NCBI GenBank assembly: GCA_022592445.1
Contig: JABYQR010000007.1
Span: 274,343 to 338,342, forward strand
Length of the DNA stretch: 64,000 nt
Reading direction: 5' to 3'
Source of the DNA: Cytidiella melzeri
Taxonomy: Eukaryota; Basidiomycota; Agaricomycetes; Polyporales; Irpicaceae
A program made the translations under genes and the position numbers. The notes below the pieces were generated by a model that was not told the origin of the DNA, made no database searches, and worked only from the letters and a program-made list of their open reading frames with translations. Shown here piece after piece: positions 46,925 to 58,590 of the stretch (the stretch's first letter is position 1; every line of letters begins with the position of its first letter).

Positions 46925-47748
46925 TTAGACAATATCTTTTTCGATAGCCTCGAAAGAGATGCCTTTGCCAGTTCTCTCCCACTGATCTGCCGCCTGCGAC
47001 TTTTCGTACGCAGGTAGGTACACCGCCCTCAATTTGCGCTTATCCTCAGTAGACATGCCCGTTTCCTCATCTCTTGCCTCGAGCACATCCGGAGGAGGTC
47101 CCTGACCATCCCGTGTGTAGGCCATCATCAGGTTTGGAGGCCCGAGCGGAAGATCGGGATGCTCGTCATACGCCCAAGTGTGGATCGTCTTCCCGTACGT
47201 CTGTTGCAACTCCAACATCGCTGGCTGTTCAGCTACATCCGTAGCCTTGACCGGCACCGCACTTTTGACTTGGAGCTGCAACAGTCCACTCTCAATCGAG
47301 TCTCAACTGCTGCTTACCTCATACTTGTGTGAGTGCCAGTATTTCTTCTCGTCCTCGGGTAGAGACTCGAATATCTACGACCCTCAAGTACCAGACTGGA
47401 TCAGATGCAAGATAGCTGACACACCTTCTCAGTGACGATATATTCAATACCAATAAGCCTTGCGTCTGGTTCACCCGAGTCGTAAATGATACACTGGTGG
47501 AAGTCTGCAGAGCGATGTGTGCAGAAATGATGTGCCCTCACATGTCGCTTCGGGTCTGAACTACACAGAGTATCCGTTGTCATCCCAGCTGTAAGTAGCC
47601 TGACAATTTGAGGAGAAACGTACGCGTATACGTGAAAAGCACAGATGTGCTGGTGAATCCGGTTGATGGGGGCAAAACTCATCATTGCGGATCCTGAGGC
47701 CACATAGGCTTCAGAGTGGTATGACTTTCGGATGGTGTCGGTGTCCAT
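46925..47748 (-). CDS. DUF1264 protein (oil-body-associated protein family)
   Basis: ATG at 47748, stop at 46927-46925, about five exons. Diagnostic blocks are [69 protein letters not shown], and [16 protein letters not shown]. These match the OBAP/DUF1264 family, whose plant members coat oil bodies. In fungi the role is unknown; lipid-droplet association is only a family-based inference. The HHFC and HSHKYE stretches look like a metal or active-site pattern. No odd breaks. Confidence 0.85.
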
Positions 47749-48221
47749 GCTTGGCAGAGGCGTTTGAACAGTGCGAGATGAAGGCTTCGAGTACTTATAT
47801 AGCCCATATTCACGTCCAGGAGTGGATGACGTCTGAAGTCACGTAGTCTTGCTTGCTCCAAGCACGACGTTCACTTGGCTGTTCACGCACACGAAGACGT
47901 TTGGTGTGCGACACATTGTGCAGCGTTTGTGTGGGCAGTAGCAAAGCAAAACCTGAGTGCTGCCAGTGGACATCGGTCGTGTAGCACAACCCAAATACGG
48001 GGTTAGGGTTTCTATCGCGACGCCCTCGTGCTCATCGTTCCGGACGTCGAGCTCATCGCCTCTCCGACCCTGCTCCCCTCAATACTGCCACCCGTAAGTA
48101 CACGTTTCACTGCACCTCTGGACCAGTCTGCCATGCAACATCCAGCTCTCAAGTTCTCAGCTGGATGGCACGCTCATTACTTGGATGTCCCACCAAGCGT
48201 TAGTGCTGATCAACTACTTAG
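47749..48221. promoter_or_regulatory. Divergent promoter OBAP / NAC-alpha, with 5' UTR intron 48094-48221
   Basis: A gtaagt donor at 48094 and an acceptor ending at 48221 put a 128-bp intron in the 5' UTR of NAC-alpha, ending immediately before its ATG. A ggttagggttt block at 48001-48011 resembles telomere-like boxes common in promoters of translation genes. Confidence 0.6.
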
Positions 48222-48926
48222 ATGTCTGCCTCGATCGAAGAGCTTCACTCCGACCACTCTGACCACGAGGGTCACAACCACGACGGCCACAATCATGACG
48301 AAGACCCCACCTCGCAGGCAGCCCTCGACAAGATCCAGTCGCGCTCGGAGAGGAAGGCCAGGAAGGCGTTGCTCAGCCTTGGCTTGAAGAACGTGCCAGG
48401 CATTACGCGGGTGACCCTCAGGAGGCCAAAGAACGTACGTTGATGTTTGGACACATACATACACCCAGCTGTTCTGTGGTTTCTCACCACCGACGCGAAT
48501 ACTCTAGGTTCTGTTTGTCATTTCTACTCCCGAGGTCTACAAGTCCCCCAACAGCGATTGCTACATCGTCTTCGGTGAGGCAAAGGTTGAGGATATGAAC
48601 TCCGGTGGCCCTCTTGGGGCGTCACAGCTCGCAAGCTCGAACGCAGGTGCTGGGATACAGAACATTGAATCGTCAGGTGTTGCTAATGATGACGAGATTC
48701 CGGAGCTCGAGGAAGCGGAGGACGACGGCCCTGTTGATGAGAGTGGTGTGGATGCAAAGGATATCGAGCTTGTCATTCAGCAAGTGGGCTGCTCAAGGGC
48801 AAGAGCCGTAAAAGCACTGAAAGACAGCGGCGGTGACTTGATTAATGCCAGTACGTTGCCAGTCGGTTCAGTACAAGTCATTCACGCTAATCATGTTCTA
48901 CCACAGTCATGGCGGCCAGCGAATGA
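48222..48926 (+). CDS. EGD2: Nascent polypeptide-associated complex subunit alpha
   Basis: Ribosome-exit chaperone subunit that protects nascent chains with NAC-beta. Exons 48222-48434, 48508-48850 and 48907-48926, 191 residues. The His/Asp-rich N-terminus ([13 protein letters not shown]) leads into the NAC domain: [46 protein letters not shown] and [12 protein letters not shown]. The C-terminal UBA domain reads [20 protein letters not shown] and ends NAIMAASE. The ATG lies directly on a splice acceptor, so the leader intron removal fixes the start. Typical length; no irregularity. Confidence 0.94.
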
Positions 48927-49033
48927 TCGTCGCTCGTCTCTTCTGTATACTACTTTGTGCACGTCTGTATTTGCATCCAAAAGCATCATACATCGGAATT
49001 TGCGTCTAGACCTCACTTCAACAAAGATACCAC

Positions 49034-50114
49034 TCATCTGCATTCCCAACGCCTAAGTTCGACGTAATAATTGGATCTCTCCCAACCATCTCGCACAATC
49101 TCTATACCACGCTTTCCTTCTGCGTCGCCCTTGGCACCGACAGTCAATTCCAACTCCTTTGCTGCTTCGTGAACCAGACTTGTGAGCTCGCCTTTGGTGA
49201 ACATGTGATAGTATCGCTTGAAGACTGGTGCAGTACTTGCTTGCCTGGCCGTGCCACCAACCATTGCGCCGTGAACACGATCGCCCTGGAAACTATGCAC
49301 CGCGGATTTTGGCTGTGGCTGCCCTTGTGTCACCACCCAAGGTACAAACACGTCCTGTCCACATGTCTGCAACACTTGGTCCCGAGGGATGCTCCGCTTA
49401 GACAGGCCGTCTTGCTCAACTGCCCAGACGTATATGAGTGCTCTTCCGTGAGTGGGAGATATCGCTTGAATCAGTCTCTGCCATTGAGAGGTCATCACCG
49501 CGAAAGTTCCAGAGCGAGAACATCCAACAAAACGCACCTGTACCGCAACTTTACGGCGTTCCCATGTTGCGAGGTGATGGATCGTAGCTATCGAGATGGC
49601 GTAGTCCTAAATATGCATGTCATGTTCAGGTCAGGACGCATGCGCGACAGAAGAGGCGGATGCTTGCACAGATGAAGAACTGGAAGCGTACGAACGAAAG
49701 CCCCGTCTCTCCATGACCTCTCTAGAACATCGCCCCAAACCACCTCTCTGATGACATTATTTCCACCAGCCGTCCGTGCGATGCTGAGCAGGTTACGACT
49801 TCTGTCTAATCCGACCGTCCAGACACTCCCAGGTCGGTCAGTTGGTAACGGTAGGTATTTGCCGTTGCCCGTCCCAGAGTCTAATCCAACCCACCCGGTG
49901 GGCAAAGAGGCCAGAAACTGAGCTATTATCGGCCAAGGCTTGGCAGACAGAAAATCCATTCAGCTTTGGTCAGACCACCGCAGTATATCCTCACTTTATA
50001 TCGAGTAGACGAGAAATGTGGCGCAATCTCGTCGTAGACGGCATGTACATGCCTGTCTTCGTAAATTTGAGGGTCGACATCGTCTACGGCCGTCGCAGTC
50101 ACAGCAGGAGCCAT
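49034..50114 (-). CDS. TRM9: tRNA wobble-uridine carboxymethyl methyltransferase Trm9
   Basis: SAM-dependent enzyme completing mcm5U at wobble uridines, with Trm112 as partner. ATG at 50114. Exon 1 encodes DPQIYEDRHVHAVYDEIAPH; the next exon has the SAM motif LDSGTGNGKYLPL, followed by VGLDRSRNLLSIAR and IREVVWGDVL. Then come DYAISIATIHHLATWERR and GRALIYVWAVEQD. The C-terminus includes RYYHMFTKGELTSLVHEA and NYYVELRRWE. The stop is at 49036-49034. A few introns. The YVWAVEQ block is diagnostic for Trm9/ALKBH8-type methyltransferases. It lies between NAC-alpha (convergent, 107 bp) and ALG13 (110 bp). Confidence 0.92.
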
Positions 50115-50224
50115 GAACCGACGTCAAAGGATTGATATGCCACAAGAAGATTGCTACAAGTACAGGAGGATGTGCACAATCAAGGAGATGAGGATGACAG
50201 TAGTGGTAGAGGTACAAGAGGCGG

Positions 50225-50869
50225 CTATGGGTATCCCATCTCTTCATCCAAGATTTCGCGGAACCGGCTTCCGTCAAAAGCAGGGAAAGGGACGAGCTTC
50301 GAGCGATTGAACTTTTCAATGACGGGCACAAGGTTCCTAGGGTGAAGAAAACTCGTAATTGAAGAGGGCGTCGAGAGAGGGTGAGAGGTCTACGCTCACT
50401 GTACTGTGGCAGCCTCAACATGTCCTAGGTCGGCCAGTGAGGTCGCGAGCTCCTGCTGGTGGTCGTCCATGAGCGAAGAGTTCGGCACAACTATCAGGGG
50501 TTTCTGCAGTCGCAACACGTCCAGGATGGTACCGGAACCTGCACACGACACCTTAGGGCCCAGCAGAATGGGAAGACAGTTTATAATTCACGACTCACCA
50601 GCATGGCTGATGACCAGATCAGCCCGTTGGTACTCTTCTTGCAGCGTTGGCTTGAATCTCCAGACCTCCACGATCCCGCCGCCCTCTTGTCGTCGTGTCC
50701 AAGTGTCTCCTGTTCTTGTGAAGCGACTGGTGTCAAAGTCAGAGTTGCCGCATTGTACGACGAGCTGAGTGTAGCCCTTTGAACGGAGATGGTCGAGTGC
50801 GTTGTCTGAGAGGGCCTGTTGCACGAGCCCGTCGAAGCGAGTCGAGCCGACAGTCACGAAAGCCAGCAT
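50225..50869 (-). CDS. ALG13: UDP-GlcNAc transferase catalytic subunit Alg13
   Basis: Catalytic half of the Alg13/Alg14 enzyme that adds the second GlcNAc to dolichol-PP-GlcNAc on the ER. The ATG at 50869 gives [59 protein letters not shown] and [20 protein letters not shown] follow in the order of GT28 C-terminal domains. The last exon ends [11 protein letters not shown]. The family's GxGT and HQ residues are intact. Two or three small introns. The divergent promoter with PRO3 is 272 bp. Confidence 0.9.
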
Positions 50870-51141
50870 GCCAGTTGAGTGTGTAGCGTCGAGAGGAATG
50901 CGGGGGATACGACTTGAGCTGGTACTTCATCCGCCTTCCGCCCACTGGGTTTTATACTCGGAATACGTGGCGCCGGAACATCAAGCAGAAACAGTCAAGT
51001 GAGCAGTACCAGCTGCAAGCAGTATTGTTTCGCGTGACCTTTGAGCGAGCTGAGGCAGGGTCGCGGAGGCTGCTCTGCTCGCGACTCGGAGTATCTCGCA
51101 CTGACAACCACCACAATCAGGTCCTTGATCATCCAACAACC

Positions 51142-52369
51142 ATGGGATACACAATGTGCGTTCTGGGTAAGCTCAGCTCGCTGTCAACGATGCGCCCAGA
51201 GCTGATAGGTGCGGTAATTCTCAGGATGCGGGACGATGGGCATCGCCATCTTGTCTGGCGTGATTGCCAGCCTGGACTCTGTCGGTGCTCAGCGTGCAGC
51301 AGCCAAGTGGGAGTCGCACACACCTGGCACCGTCACCCCCGCGGTGGCACAGGCAGACGAATCTCAGCCGTCCAGGTTCATCGCTTGTGTCAGCCGCCAG
51401 GAAAGTGCAAACCGCCTCAGGGGGTTGTTTTTCGCTCTAGGTGGACTGGGACCCAGCGTCGAAGTGCGTGTCGCCAACAATGTCAATGCGGTCAAGGATG
51501 CACAGGTGGTACTGCTCTGGTGCGCGACTAACTTTCAACGTCCCTGTAATCCTTTTCCTGACGGCTCTGAGTAGCTGCAAACCGCAGGCTGCTCATACTA
51601 TTCTTGCTGAGCCAGAAATGAAAGAAGCCCTCAGCCAAAAGCTGCTCATCAGCATCTTGGCCGGCGTCACGGTTCAACAACTAGTCGGGATGGTCAGCTC
51701 TAGCACAAGAGTAGTCCGAGCGATGCCGAATACCCCTTGCAAAGTGAGCAAACCCGAGAATACCTGTTCAGCCTGACCTATTTCCACTTCTTTGGTATTA
51801 GATCCGAGAGGGTATGACAGTGGTCAACTCCATGCCAGCCTCGCCCACCATGGAAATCGACCGCAAAATCATCCTCAACATCTTCTCCGCCATTGGTCGC
51901 TGCCGTTTCCTCGATGAAAAACATTTCGACGCTTGTACCGCCTTGTCCGGATCAGGACCAGCGTTCGCTTGCATATTCCTTGAAGCCATGGCAGATGGCG
52001 GTGTCATGATGGGTTTACCTCGTGCCGAAGCACTCGAACTCGCAGCGCAAAGTTAGTGCCATCTTCAACCTCCGGTCTTTGATACATTGGCTTACGCGTA
52101 TGTCAGCTCTTCAAGGTACGGCAAGGATGACGCTCCAGACGAATACGCATCCGGCTCAGCTCAAGGATGCCGTAACGAGTGAGTGTTCACTGATGACATT
52201 GGGTTTCACGAACCATGTTTATGTTATTCTTTTGCGCGTAGCTCCTGGAGGGTGCACGATCGCCGGTCTACTCGCGATGGAGGATGGCAGAGTACGTTCG
52301 ACCATCGCTCGAGCCATCCAAATCGCCACAGAAAGGGCTAGCGAGCTCGGGAAACCAGTGAAAAACTAA
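51142..52369 (+). CDS. PRO3: Pyrroline-5-carboxylate reductase
   Basis: Last step of proline synthesis: reduction of P5C with NAD(P)H. The ATG at 51142 gives MGYTMCVLG, spliced to CGTMGIAILSGV, the nucleotide-binding GxGxMG-like motif. Later blocks are VVLLCCKPQA, RVVRAMPNTPCKI, TALSGSGPAFACIFLEAMAD, QTNTHPAQLKDAVT and APGGCTIAGLLAMEDGRVRS, all family hallmarks. The conserved MPNTP and SGSGPAF catalytic motifs are complete. About six exons, small introns. Ends ASELGKPVKN at 52369. Confidence 0.93.
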
Positions 52370-53227
52370 TGTGTATTTGATGTCGTATCAACATAGAGAG
52401 TCAATACATGTGTACGGACAGAGGGTAACGCCTTCTGTGTTACCAAGGCACAAGGCTGACCTTCCTTTCACCACCGTGTAGGCATCCAAGCCGTAGCTTC
52501 TGGTCTTCCTCATCGTGATGTAAGGTGATGATAAAGATCTAGTGCATACTACGGAAGTTATCACCGCTACACTTGTTTGGACGACTTTTACGAGGCAAAA
52601 AGGGTCTCAAGAATACGGGTAGTACGCAGCACAGCTACACACATATCTTTCTTGCTCTCATAAAATGAGGACGGTCGTATGAAACGAGAACGCCGCCCAG
52701 AGTGTTGAAGAGCTGAAGGTCGACCATACACAACTTTCCGAATCGTCCAACTTGTAATACATTCGAGGTAATTATCTTCGTGGGTTCCATCATGAAGGTC
52801 GTGAGCAGTTGGCTACACCAAAAAGGCTATGCAGGGCTCACCGTAATGGACAGATCAAGGCGGTAGGGAGGAATGTAACCTGCGTGTGAACCACTCTTCC
52901 CATTTGGGTGACCCCAGATGCCGCATAGACAATGGAAAAGAGAGGCAAAATAAAAAAACGGGACTGATCAAGGATCATTCATCTTGCTCATAAGAATGAG
53001 CGCCACTCCGGGGGGTATTCGGTGGGACGCCAAAGTGACAGAGCGAGGTAAAGGGGGTACGAAAGTCGTAGATAGAAGGTGGACGAGTGATCTTTGGAGA
53101 AGGATATGAAAGTATATTGACCGCTAAAATACATATGCCTGCTCCCATGCGAGCTTGTCAGACTAGCTGTATCAAAAACGAAATACGTGCAACTCACCAT
53201 GCAAACAAACGACGAATACATTCCAGA
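52370..53227. other. Convergent intergenic region PRO3/RPT3
   Basis: 858 bp without a supported gene. Frames are short and stop-rich. Confidence 0.5.
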
Positions 53228-54896
53228 CTACCGGTCTGAGATATGTAATAATCAGCACGGCGCAAAGTGTGATACAAGAGCAGCGACATACAGAACTCGT
53301 GTGTATCGTCTGCCCTCTTGACTGTTGACTAGATGATGAGAGGAAGAAGAAAAGGACACGCGTCAGGGATTCGTATATAAGGCGCTCGGATTGTGATGCG
53401 CCAAATAAAAGCAAATAACTCACTTTCCACGCTTCCTCGAAGTCGACTGGGAGAATCACGTATCGGTTTTTGCGTACAGCTTCAGACACAAAACATCAGA
53501 CATACACTGCAGCTATTGACGGATCGAAACAAGGCATACCTTGTAAGCCCGCTGCTTGAACTACTGCCGAAATTTCCGCTGACGATAGGCGATCTGGTCG
53601 TGAAACGTCTGTAATACGCAACCGATGCATCAGTTAGAGTACTCCTACTAGAGTGAATAATACTTGCAATCTTCCAGGTCGACATCTGGACCCAGGTTCA
53701 TCTTGCTGGTACACGTTTGGAATATGAGCCGCCTCTCGCGACGTGACGGAAGTGGAAACTCGATCTTCCTGTCCAAGCGGCCAGGACGAAGCAAAGCAGG
53801 GTCCAAAGTATCGGCTCGATTGGTCGCCATAATCACCTACGCAGAAGGTATTGATCAATGTCGTTTGCTTCGCTGATATATATGTTCTGGCAACAAACTT
53901 TGACGTTGCTGCCCTGGTCAAAACCGTCCATCTGGTTCAGCAGCTCAAGTAGGATACGCTGAACTTCCCTGTCGGCACCGGTCTGCGCGTCGAAACGCTT
54001 CGTAGCGATCGCGTCAATTTCGTCGATGAATACAATCGCAGGAGAGTTTTCGCGAGCAAGGCGGAACACATCGCGAACCATGCGAGGGCCTTCTCCAAGA
54101 TACTTCTGCACAAATTCGGAGCCGTTTACACGGATGAATGCCGCCGTTGTGTGATGAGCTACCGCTTTGACGAGCATGGTCTTACCAGTACCTTCGACAT
54201 GATCAGACAGATCCCGAGCACAAATTCAAGATCGACTGACCTGGTGGTCCAAACAGCAGGACACCTCTCGGTGGGTCAATACCAATTTTGCGGTAGAGAT
54301 CGAAATGTGACAGTGGCAGCTCCACCGCCTCTCGAATCTCCTGTTTTTGAGCATCCATCCCTCCGACGTCCGCGTATGTTACGTCTGGTTTCTCTTCCTT
54401 GCCTAACATTGATATTGAAGAGTCGGCTTCCGGCGGGAGAATGTCCACAATGGCGTTTGAGTGCCTGTGCATGGCAACTGACGACGATGGCTTCAACAAT
54501 TCGCGGTCCAGCGTCGAAAGAATACGGACAACATAGTTGGAGCCAGTGGTAGAGCCTGCGATGGCCGTCTTGTCATCTATGGGTTCTTGAAATTGTCCGA
54601 TAACCAGAGGGACCGATTGAATACGTTTGACCTCCTCTTGCGCACGAATCAGTTCTCGCTTCAGGTTGAGTTGCTCATCCTTGATGTAACTTTCTTGGAT
54701 ATCCAGCATCTCGAGATGCCGCGACAGCTTCTTGTACTTCACATACAGGTCCTCCTCCTGCAGCTCTTGCAGTAAGGCTGTCTTTTCTGTGATTACGGAC
54801 TCGAATGTCGGCTCCTGTAGCAGTGTGAGAACCAGCGGGATGCATGAGACAGGAGTTGCATACCTCCTTGCGAATATCAATTCCTATTTCATCCAT
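53228..54896 (-). CDS. RPT3: 26S proteasome regulatory subunit 6B (Rpt3)
   Basis: AAA-ATPase of the 19S base ring that unfolds substrates. The ATG at 54896 gives [11 protein letters not shown], spliced to [17 protein letters not shown] coiled-coil ([20 protein letters not shown]) leads to the OB domain and [19 protein letters not shown]. Walker A is split by an intron: GPPG then [14 protein letters not shown]. Walker B is [16 protein letters not shown], the pore loop is [10 protein letters not shown], and the second region of homology is [18 protein letters not shown]. The last coding intron (donor gtatgt) splits the C-terminal tyrosine codon: HEF-T|AC-CGG-TAG gives HEFYR, the HbYX motif that opens the 20S gate. 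Without that intron the protein would read through into an unrelated tail. Confidence 0.93.
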
Positions 54897-55409
54897 TCTG
54901 AAGTCGTGCGAAGAGGATGTAGCTGAAGGAGGTGGTGACGGTCGTCCGTTCGCGCTGACGCGGCTCAGACACGCGACGCGTTGTGTGATGGCTTTGCCAA
55001 ATAGACGTACACAAAGCCCGATGGTCTCCTATGCTTACTACGAGCTTCATTAAAGACTGACTGTGGACGATCGACTATTACTCAAGCTTGATAGGATAAG
55101 AGTCTTGCTGGGTAATACTGCATTCTCGAGATGTATTTATGTCAATCAGACGGTCTGGTACAGGGTCAACAGAGATAGATTTGATACAACGCATACATGT
55201 GTACCTGGTACAGGGTCAACAGAGATAGGTTTCCCCTGTACCGGTTCAGAGTGTATACAAACTTTACATGATTGGCAAATACCCGTGTATAGTAGCTCTG
55301 TCGTGGATGGCCTGACTAGCCCTTATTTTTTGCAATTTACCTCTTGTTTTTATCTGTAAAACTCCGGGCTGCAACCCAGTTGCAACCTTCTCTGCATAAG
55401 CTCCCTTTT
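54897..55409. other. RPT3 upstream region and start of repeat-rich zone
   Basis: RPT3 promoter, then non-coding sequence. A 24-bp direct repeat (ctggtacagggtcaac...) occurs at 55155-55178 and again exactly 50 bp later at 55205-55228. Confidence 0.55.
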
Positions 55410-55536
55410 CACGTCTATTAAGCGCCCATATCACGTGGCTTAGACGCTCCACACGGTCACATTACTTGCTACTACGTCACACTGGCATGTGACTTAGCTT
55501 AAGTAAGACCACATGGCTACAAGCACATGGCTCAGC
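55410..55536. repeat. 127-bp direct repeat, copy A
   Basis: Matches 56072-56198 over 127 bp without gaps, with 8 mismatches by eye (about 94 percent). Contains CACGTG. Copy A continues into ccatagctaggg, whereas copy B is followed at once by tgttac. Confidence 0.85.
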
Positions 55537-55808
55537 CCATAGCTAGGGTTTGACGTCATAGATACCGTTCACATGGGCTCCTTATTGTTCTTTCCCTATT
55601 GTTCTCTTTATGGAAGGATGTTCTCACAGGTGTGGAAATGGAATACAATAGTTGGTCTCCTTTTAGATAGATTCTCTCACGAGTAGAGTTCTTGGCAAGG
55701 TCTAGACAATAGCTATTGTTCCCCTTTAGGTAGTTCTTTTGTTCTTCGTTCACACGGCTTCTTGCAAAGCCTGCCCTCAACATGGTCTGTGCGCAGGTCC
55801 CTGAAGTC

Positions 55809-55940
55809 TATATATACTGCTACATGTACGCTCTCAGCCCCCCATCTCGACCTCTTGGTCTTTACTGGGCTAGGTAAGCCACCCCCTCTTGTACTATATA
55901 GCTGGTAGTACAAATACTAACTTGGTCTTTACTGGGCTAG
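55809..55940 (+). mobile_element. TATA-leader-intron unit 1 (LTR-like promoter)
   Basis: TATATATA at 55809-55816; a direct repeat of 20 bp (cttggtctttactgggctag) at 55854-55873, then a gtaagc donor at 55874. A TACTAAC branch consensus follows, and the identical 20 bp recurs at 55921-55940, ending in the acceptor ctag. Intron 55874-55940 is 67 bp. The upstream region is rich in ATTGTTCT-type repeats like unit 3, suggesting a retrotransposon LTR. Confidence 0.6.
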
Positions 55941-56071
55941 CAACTTGAACAAAGTCTGATAGCTGGTGAAAGCATTGTGCTCTACGCCTGCCACCACCTC
56001 CTCGTCGTTTTCCACTCGGTGTCCCTTTTAGTTGCGTCGAGCTTCGTCTCCGTGACACACAAACTCCTTTG

Positions 56072-56198
56072 CACGTCTATTAAGCACCCGTATCACGTGG
56101 CTTAGATGCTCCACACGGTCACGTTACTTGCTACTACGTCACACTAGCATGTGACTTAGCTTATGTAACACCACATGGCTACAACCACATGGCTCAGC
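56072..56198. repeat. 127-bp direct repeat, copy B
   Basis: Second copy of 55410-55536. It ends exactly where a tgttacaaccc sequence begins, so a later insertion at this point is likely. Confidence 0.85.
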
Positions 56199-56640
56199 TG
56201 TTACAACCCGGTCCAACCACCTGACTTCACGTGACCTCTGCACCCGAACACCGCGCCGCATACTCCGCATCTCCGCACTGACATCATCATGACCCTTATC
56301 ATCTGTTTCCTTTACATCATGCTGTGTACAATTCTCTTATTGCTCCGCAAGCATGCACATTTCCCTTTGTTCCGCTTTTGTCTACTCCTATCGGACTTGA
56401 AGTCATTGTAGTATATATACAAGACCCAACTGTAGTAAATAAGCAATTCGAATATTGAATAAGACTCCCCTTCTTATCCTCTCTTTGTCTGCATTTGACT
56501 TCACTAGCTGAAGTTGTCTTACTTGTTGTTGTCCGACATCTCCTCGCTGTCTCCGGTGTTCCAATTACCACACCTCCGCAGGTTCGCATTTCGATTGAGC
56601 CTTGCTCTCGAACCTTTCACTGGGTACAGAGTAGTATAAT
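56199..56640 (+). mobile_element. Possible solo LTR or 5' LTR beginning TGTTAC
   Basis: Begins TGTTAC at 56199 right after direct repeat B. A TATATATA occurs at 56411-56418, followed by a pyrimidine-rich tract. The 3' end is not certain. No internal coding region of a transposon follows, so the element is truncated or solo. Confidence 0.35.
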
Positions 56641-57214
56641 AGACTGCAGAATATGGTAATAATGTTTTAAATAACATTCAACAAAAGCTCACATATTGCA
56701 CAGCTGTTTACTCAATGTGTGTATCAAAGAATCTTTGCATTTAGGCTGCTATGTTATTGAATCCCACTGCATTGTGTAATTTTTGCGTGTCCGTCAAGTA
56801 TTATTTAATAAATAAATGAGTATTACTATTCCGGTTACGCAATGATTACACATATTGATTTGTGTAATCCGCTGCATATAAAGGCTCAGAATACGCAAAC
56901 CTAGACGCCTAATTTTGGGTTCAACCGGAAGGCAGTGTGTTACATCAAATAAAAACCGCTTTCGACATGTTGTGTACATCAATGCGTGCCCTCCGTATTC
57001 AGATGCAGTTTATGCAATACCAGCGCCCGTGACGGAGCAATTCAACCACTGATTATGCAAAGTGACATTGTGACACTGTGATTCGTGACGTCTTGCGGTG
57101 ATCATTCCATGTTTATTTTTATTTTTATTTCTTTATTTTTAATTTTTTGGTAGAGCCTGAACGGGAAGTGGGCAGTCCGCATTACGGTCCACCTAGGCTC
57201 GTCCCCAGCCGTTC
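56641..57214. other. AT-rich non-coding stretch
   Basis: Low-complexity AT-rich DNA with a T-rich run at 57112-57148 (tttta repeats). No gene recognised. Confidence 0.5.
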
Positions 57215-57559
57215 ATGTTCGCGCCTCCTTTGCTCGTCTTGGTTGGCGCGTTCAGCTTGCGTCCGGACTGGCTGGCAAGTCTACGGTCCACCATCTCCCA
57301 GCTGGTACGAGGGCTCTATATATTCGAACGGTCGTTTAGGGGAAATGCTTTCTCGCACGGAATAAAACCCCAGGCCTCAAGCAGGGGACATTCGCTCACG
57401 GCTAATCCAACTCATACCATCCTCCCCATCCGCAATCTGCTTGTGTACAGACTTCCCACAAATTGCTCAGAGCGAGAAGCACGAGACGAGTGGCGAGATA
57501 TCGTCAAAGGCAGAAGCGTGCTGTGGTCTGGAATCCCGGTGGCAGGAAAGAGACTATAA
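57215..57559 (+). CDS. Uncertain open frame, 114 codons, secretory-looking start
   Basis: Frame MFAPPLLVLVGAFSLRPDWL starts with a signal-like hydrophobic segment and continues with a mixed charged sequence (CSEREARDEWRDIVKG). A TATATATT lies inside it at about 57317. No family is recognised, and it sits in transposon-rich DNA, so it may be a gene fragment or a chance frame. Confidence 0.2.
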   Translation: MFAPPLLVLVGAFSLRPDWLASLRSTISQLVRGLYIFERSFRGNAFSHGIKPQASSRGHSLTANPTHTILPIRNLLVYRLPTNCSEREARDEWRDIVKGRSVLWSGIPVAGKRL

Positions 57560-58034
57560 GAGGTCATGTTTGCTTCAGCGTTTGTCTCATTCACCACATG
57601 TGAATTCATTCTTCTTTTTAAATCCAGGTCTTTTGGTGTATTTTGAGAGTGAACTTCTCAAGCGTACGCACAAGAAGGCTAGTATCGGGAAGTGCTTCAT
57701 TGCGGCAGCGCGGGAATTTTTTGTTCCTTGCCATCAGCGATGTTCTGGTTCTCCCCCATTACTAACAGCCAGGTAAGCTTTACACGCCGCGTTCAAGCGC
57801 ATATGCATGCTCAATACGAGGCATATAGGCTAGCGTCCTTCCAGTGACCGTTGCGGATTACACAGTGACGATTGCAACCGAACTTGTCAGGATCTCCTTC
57901 CGTTATGCCTCAGCAAGTTTCACTCATCTCATATCTCATATCCCAGGAGGACGGCTCTTGTCTCGTGGGACGGTGCAAAATTTCACATCCCATCCGCCGC
58001 TCTCTCGGGGTCAGCATATTGTTCGACGGAGACG

Positions 58035-58080
<46 letters not shown>

Positions 58081-58500
58081 CGATGGCGACAACCAGAATG
58101 ACGACGACGACGGTTTTCTCTGGACAAGGTACTTACGCCTTTACGTTGCTACTCAATTGCACTGCGTAGTTGACCAAAAACACAAGCATCGTCCCTTGTC
58201 TCGCCTTACGCGGTGTCGCAAACACGATCACATGTTCACTGCATGCCAAAATCCTTCTCCGCCCGTCGACTTTGTCTCTATCCCGCAGACCATCCCTCAC
58301 TCATACTTGCTCAACAATAGTGAACTCGCAGAACGACAGAGAGACCGATGGATATAGCGCCGCGGAGTACATCATATACGCACCGCTCAAGTGTACTGCT
58401 GCGCTCATATTTCCTTATGCTTCACTGCAGGACGATTGTGCGGACACTCAACGTACGGACACGTGTAAGCAAATTGGATGGTTAGCATGCAAGGACGTTG
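57560..58500. other. Non-coding or unassigned stretch around an (aac) microsatellite
   Basis: Frames exist on both strands, but none carries a recognisable domain. The microsatellite is listed separately. Confidence 0.4.
58037..58081. repeat. (AAC)15 microsatellite
   Basis: Fifteen uninterrupted aac units. In one plus-strand frame they would give 15 asparagines flanked by Asp, but that frame lacks support as a gene. Confidence 0.95.
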
Positions 58501-58590
58501 TTGAACGGCGCTGAGCGGTGCCGAGCGGTGTAGAGCGGTCTCGAACGGTGTCGAACGGTGCCGAGCGGTGTCAAACGGTGTTGAGCAGTG
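58501..58590. repeat. Decanucleotide minisatellite, nine units
   Basis: Nine 10-bp units based on yCGAgCGGTG, in perfect register from 58501 to 58590 with scattered substitutions. GC-rich and CpG-rich, unlike its AT-rich surroundings. Confidence 0.95.

Noticed and set aside
57872..58357. 161-codon frame with 15 asparagines
   Set aside because: Opens at TTG, depends on a microsatellite, and has no recognisable domain.
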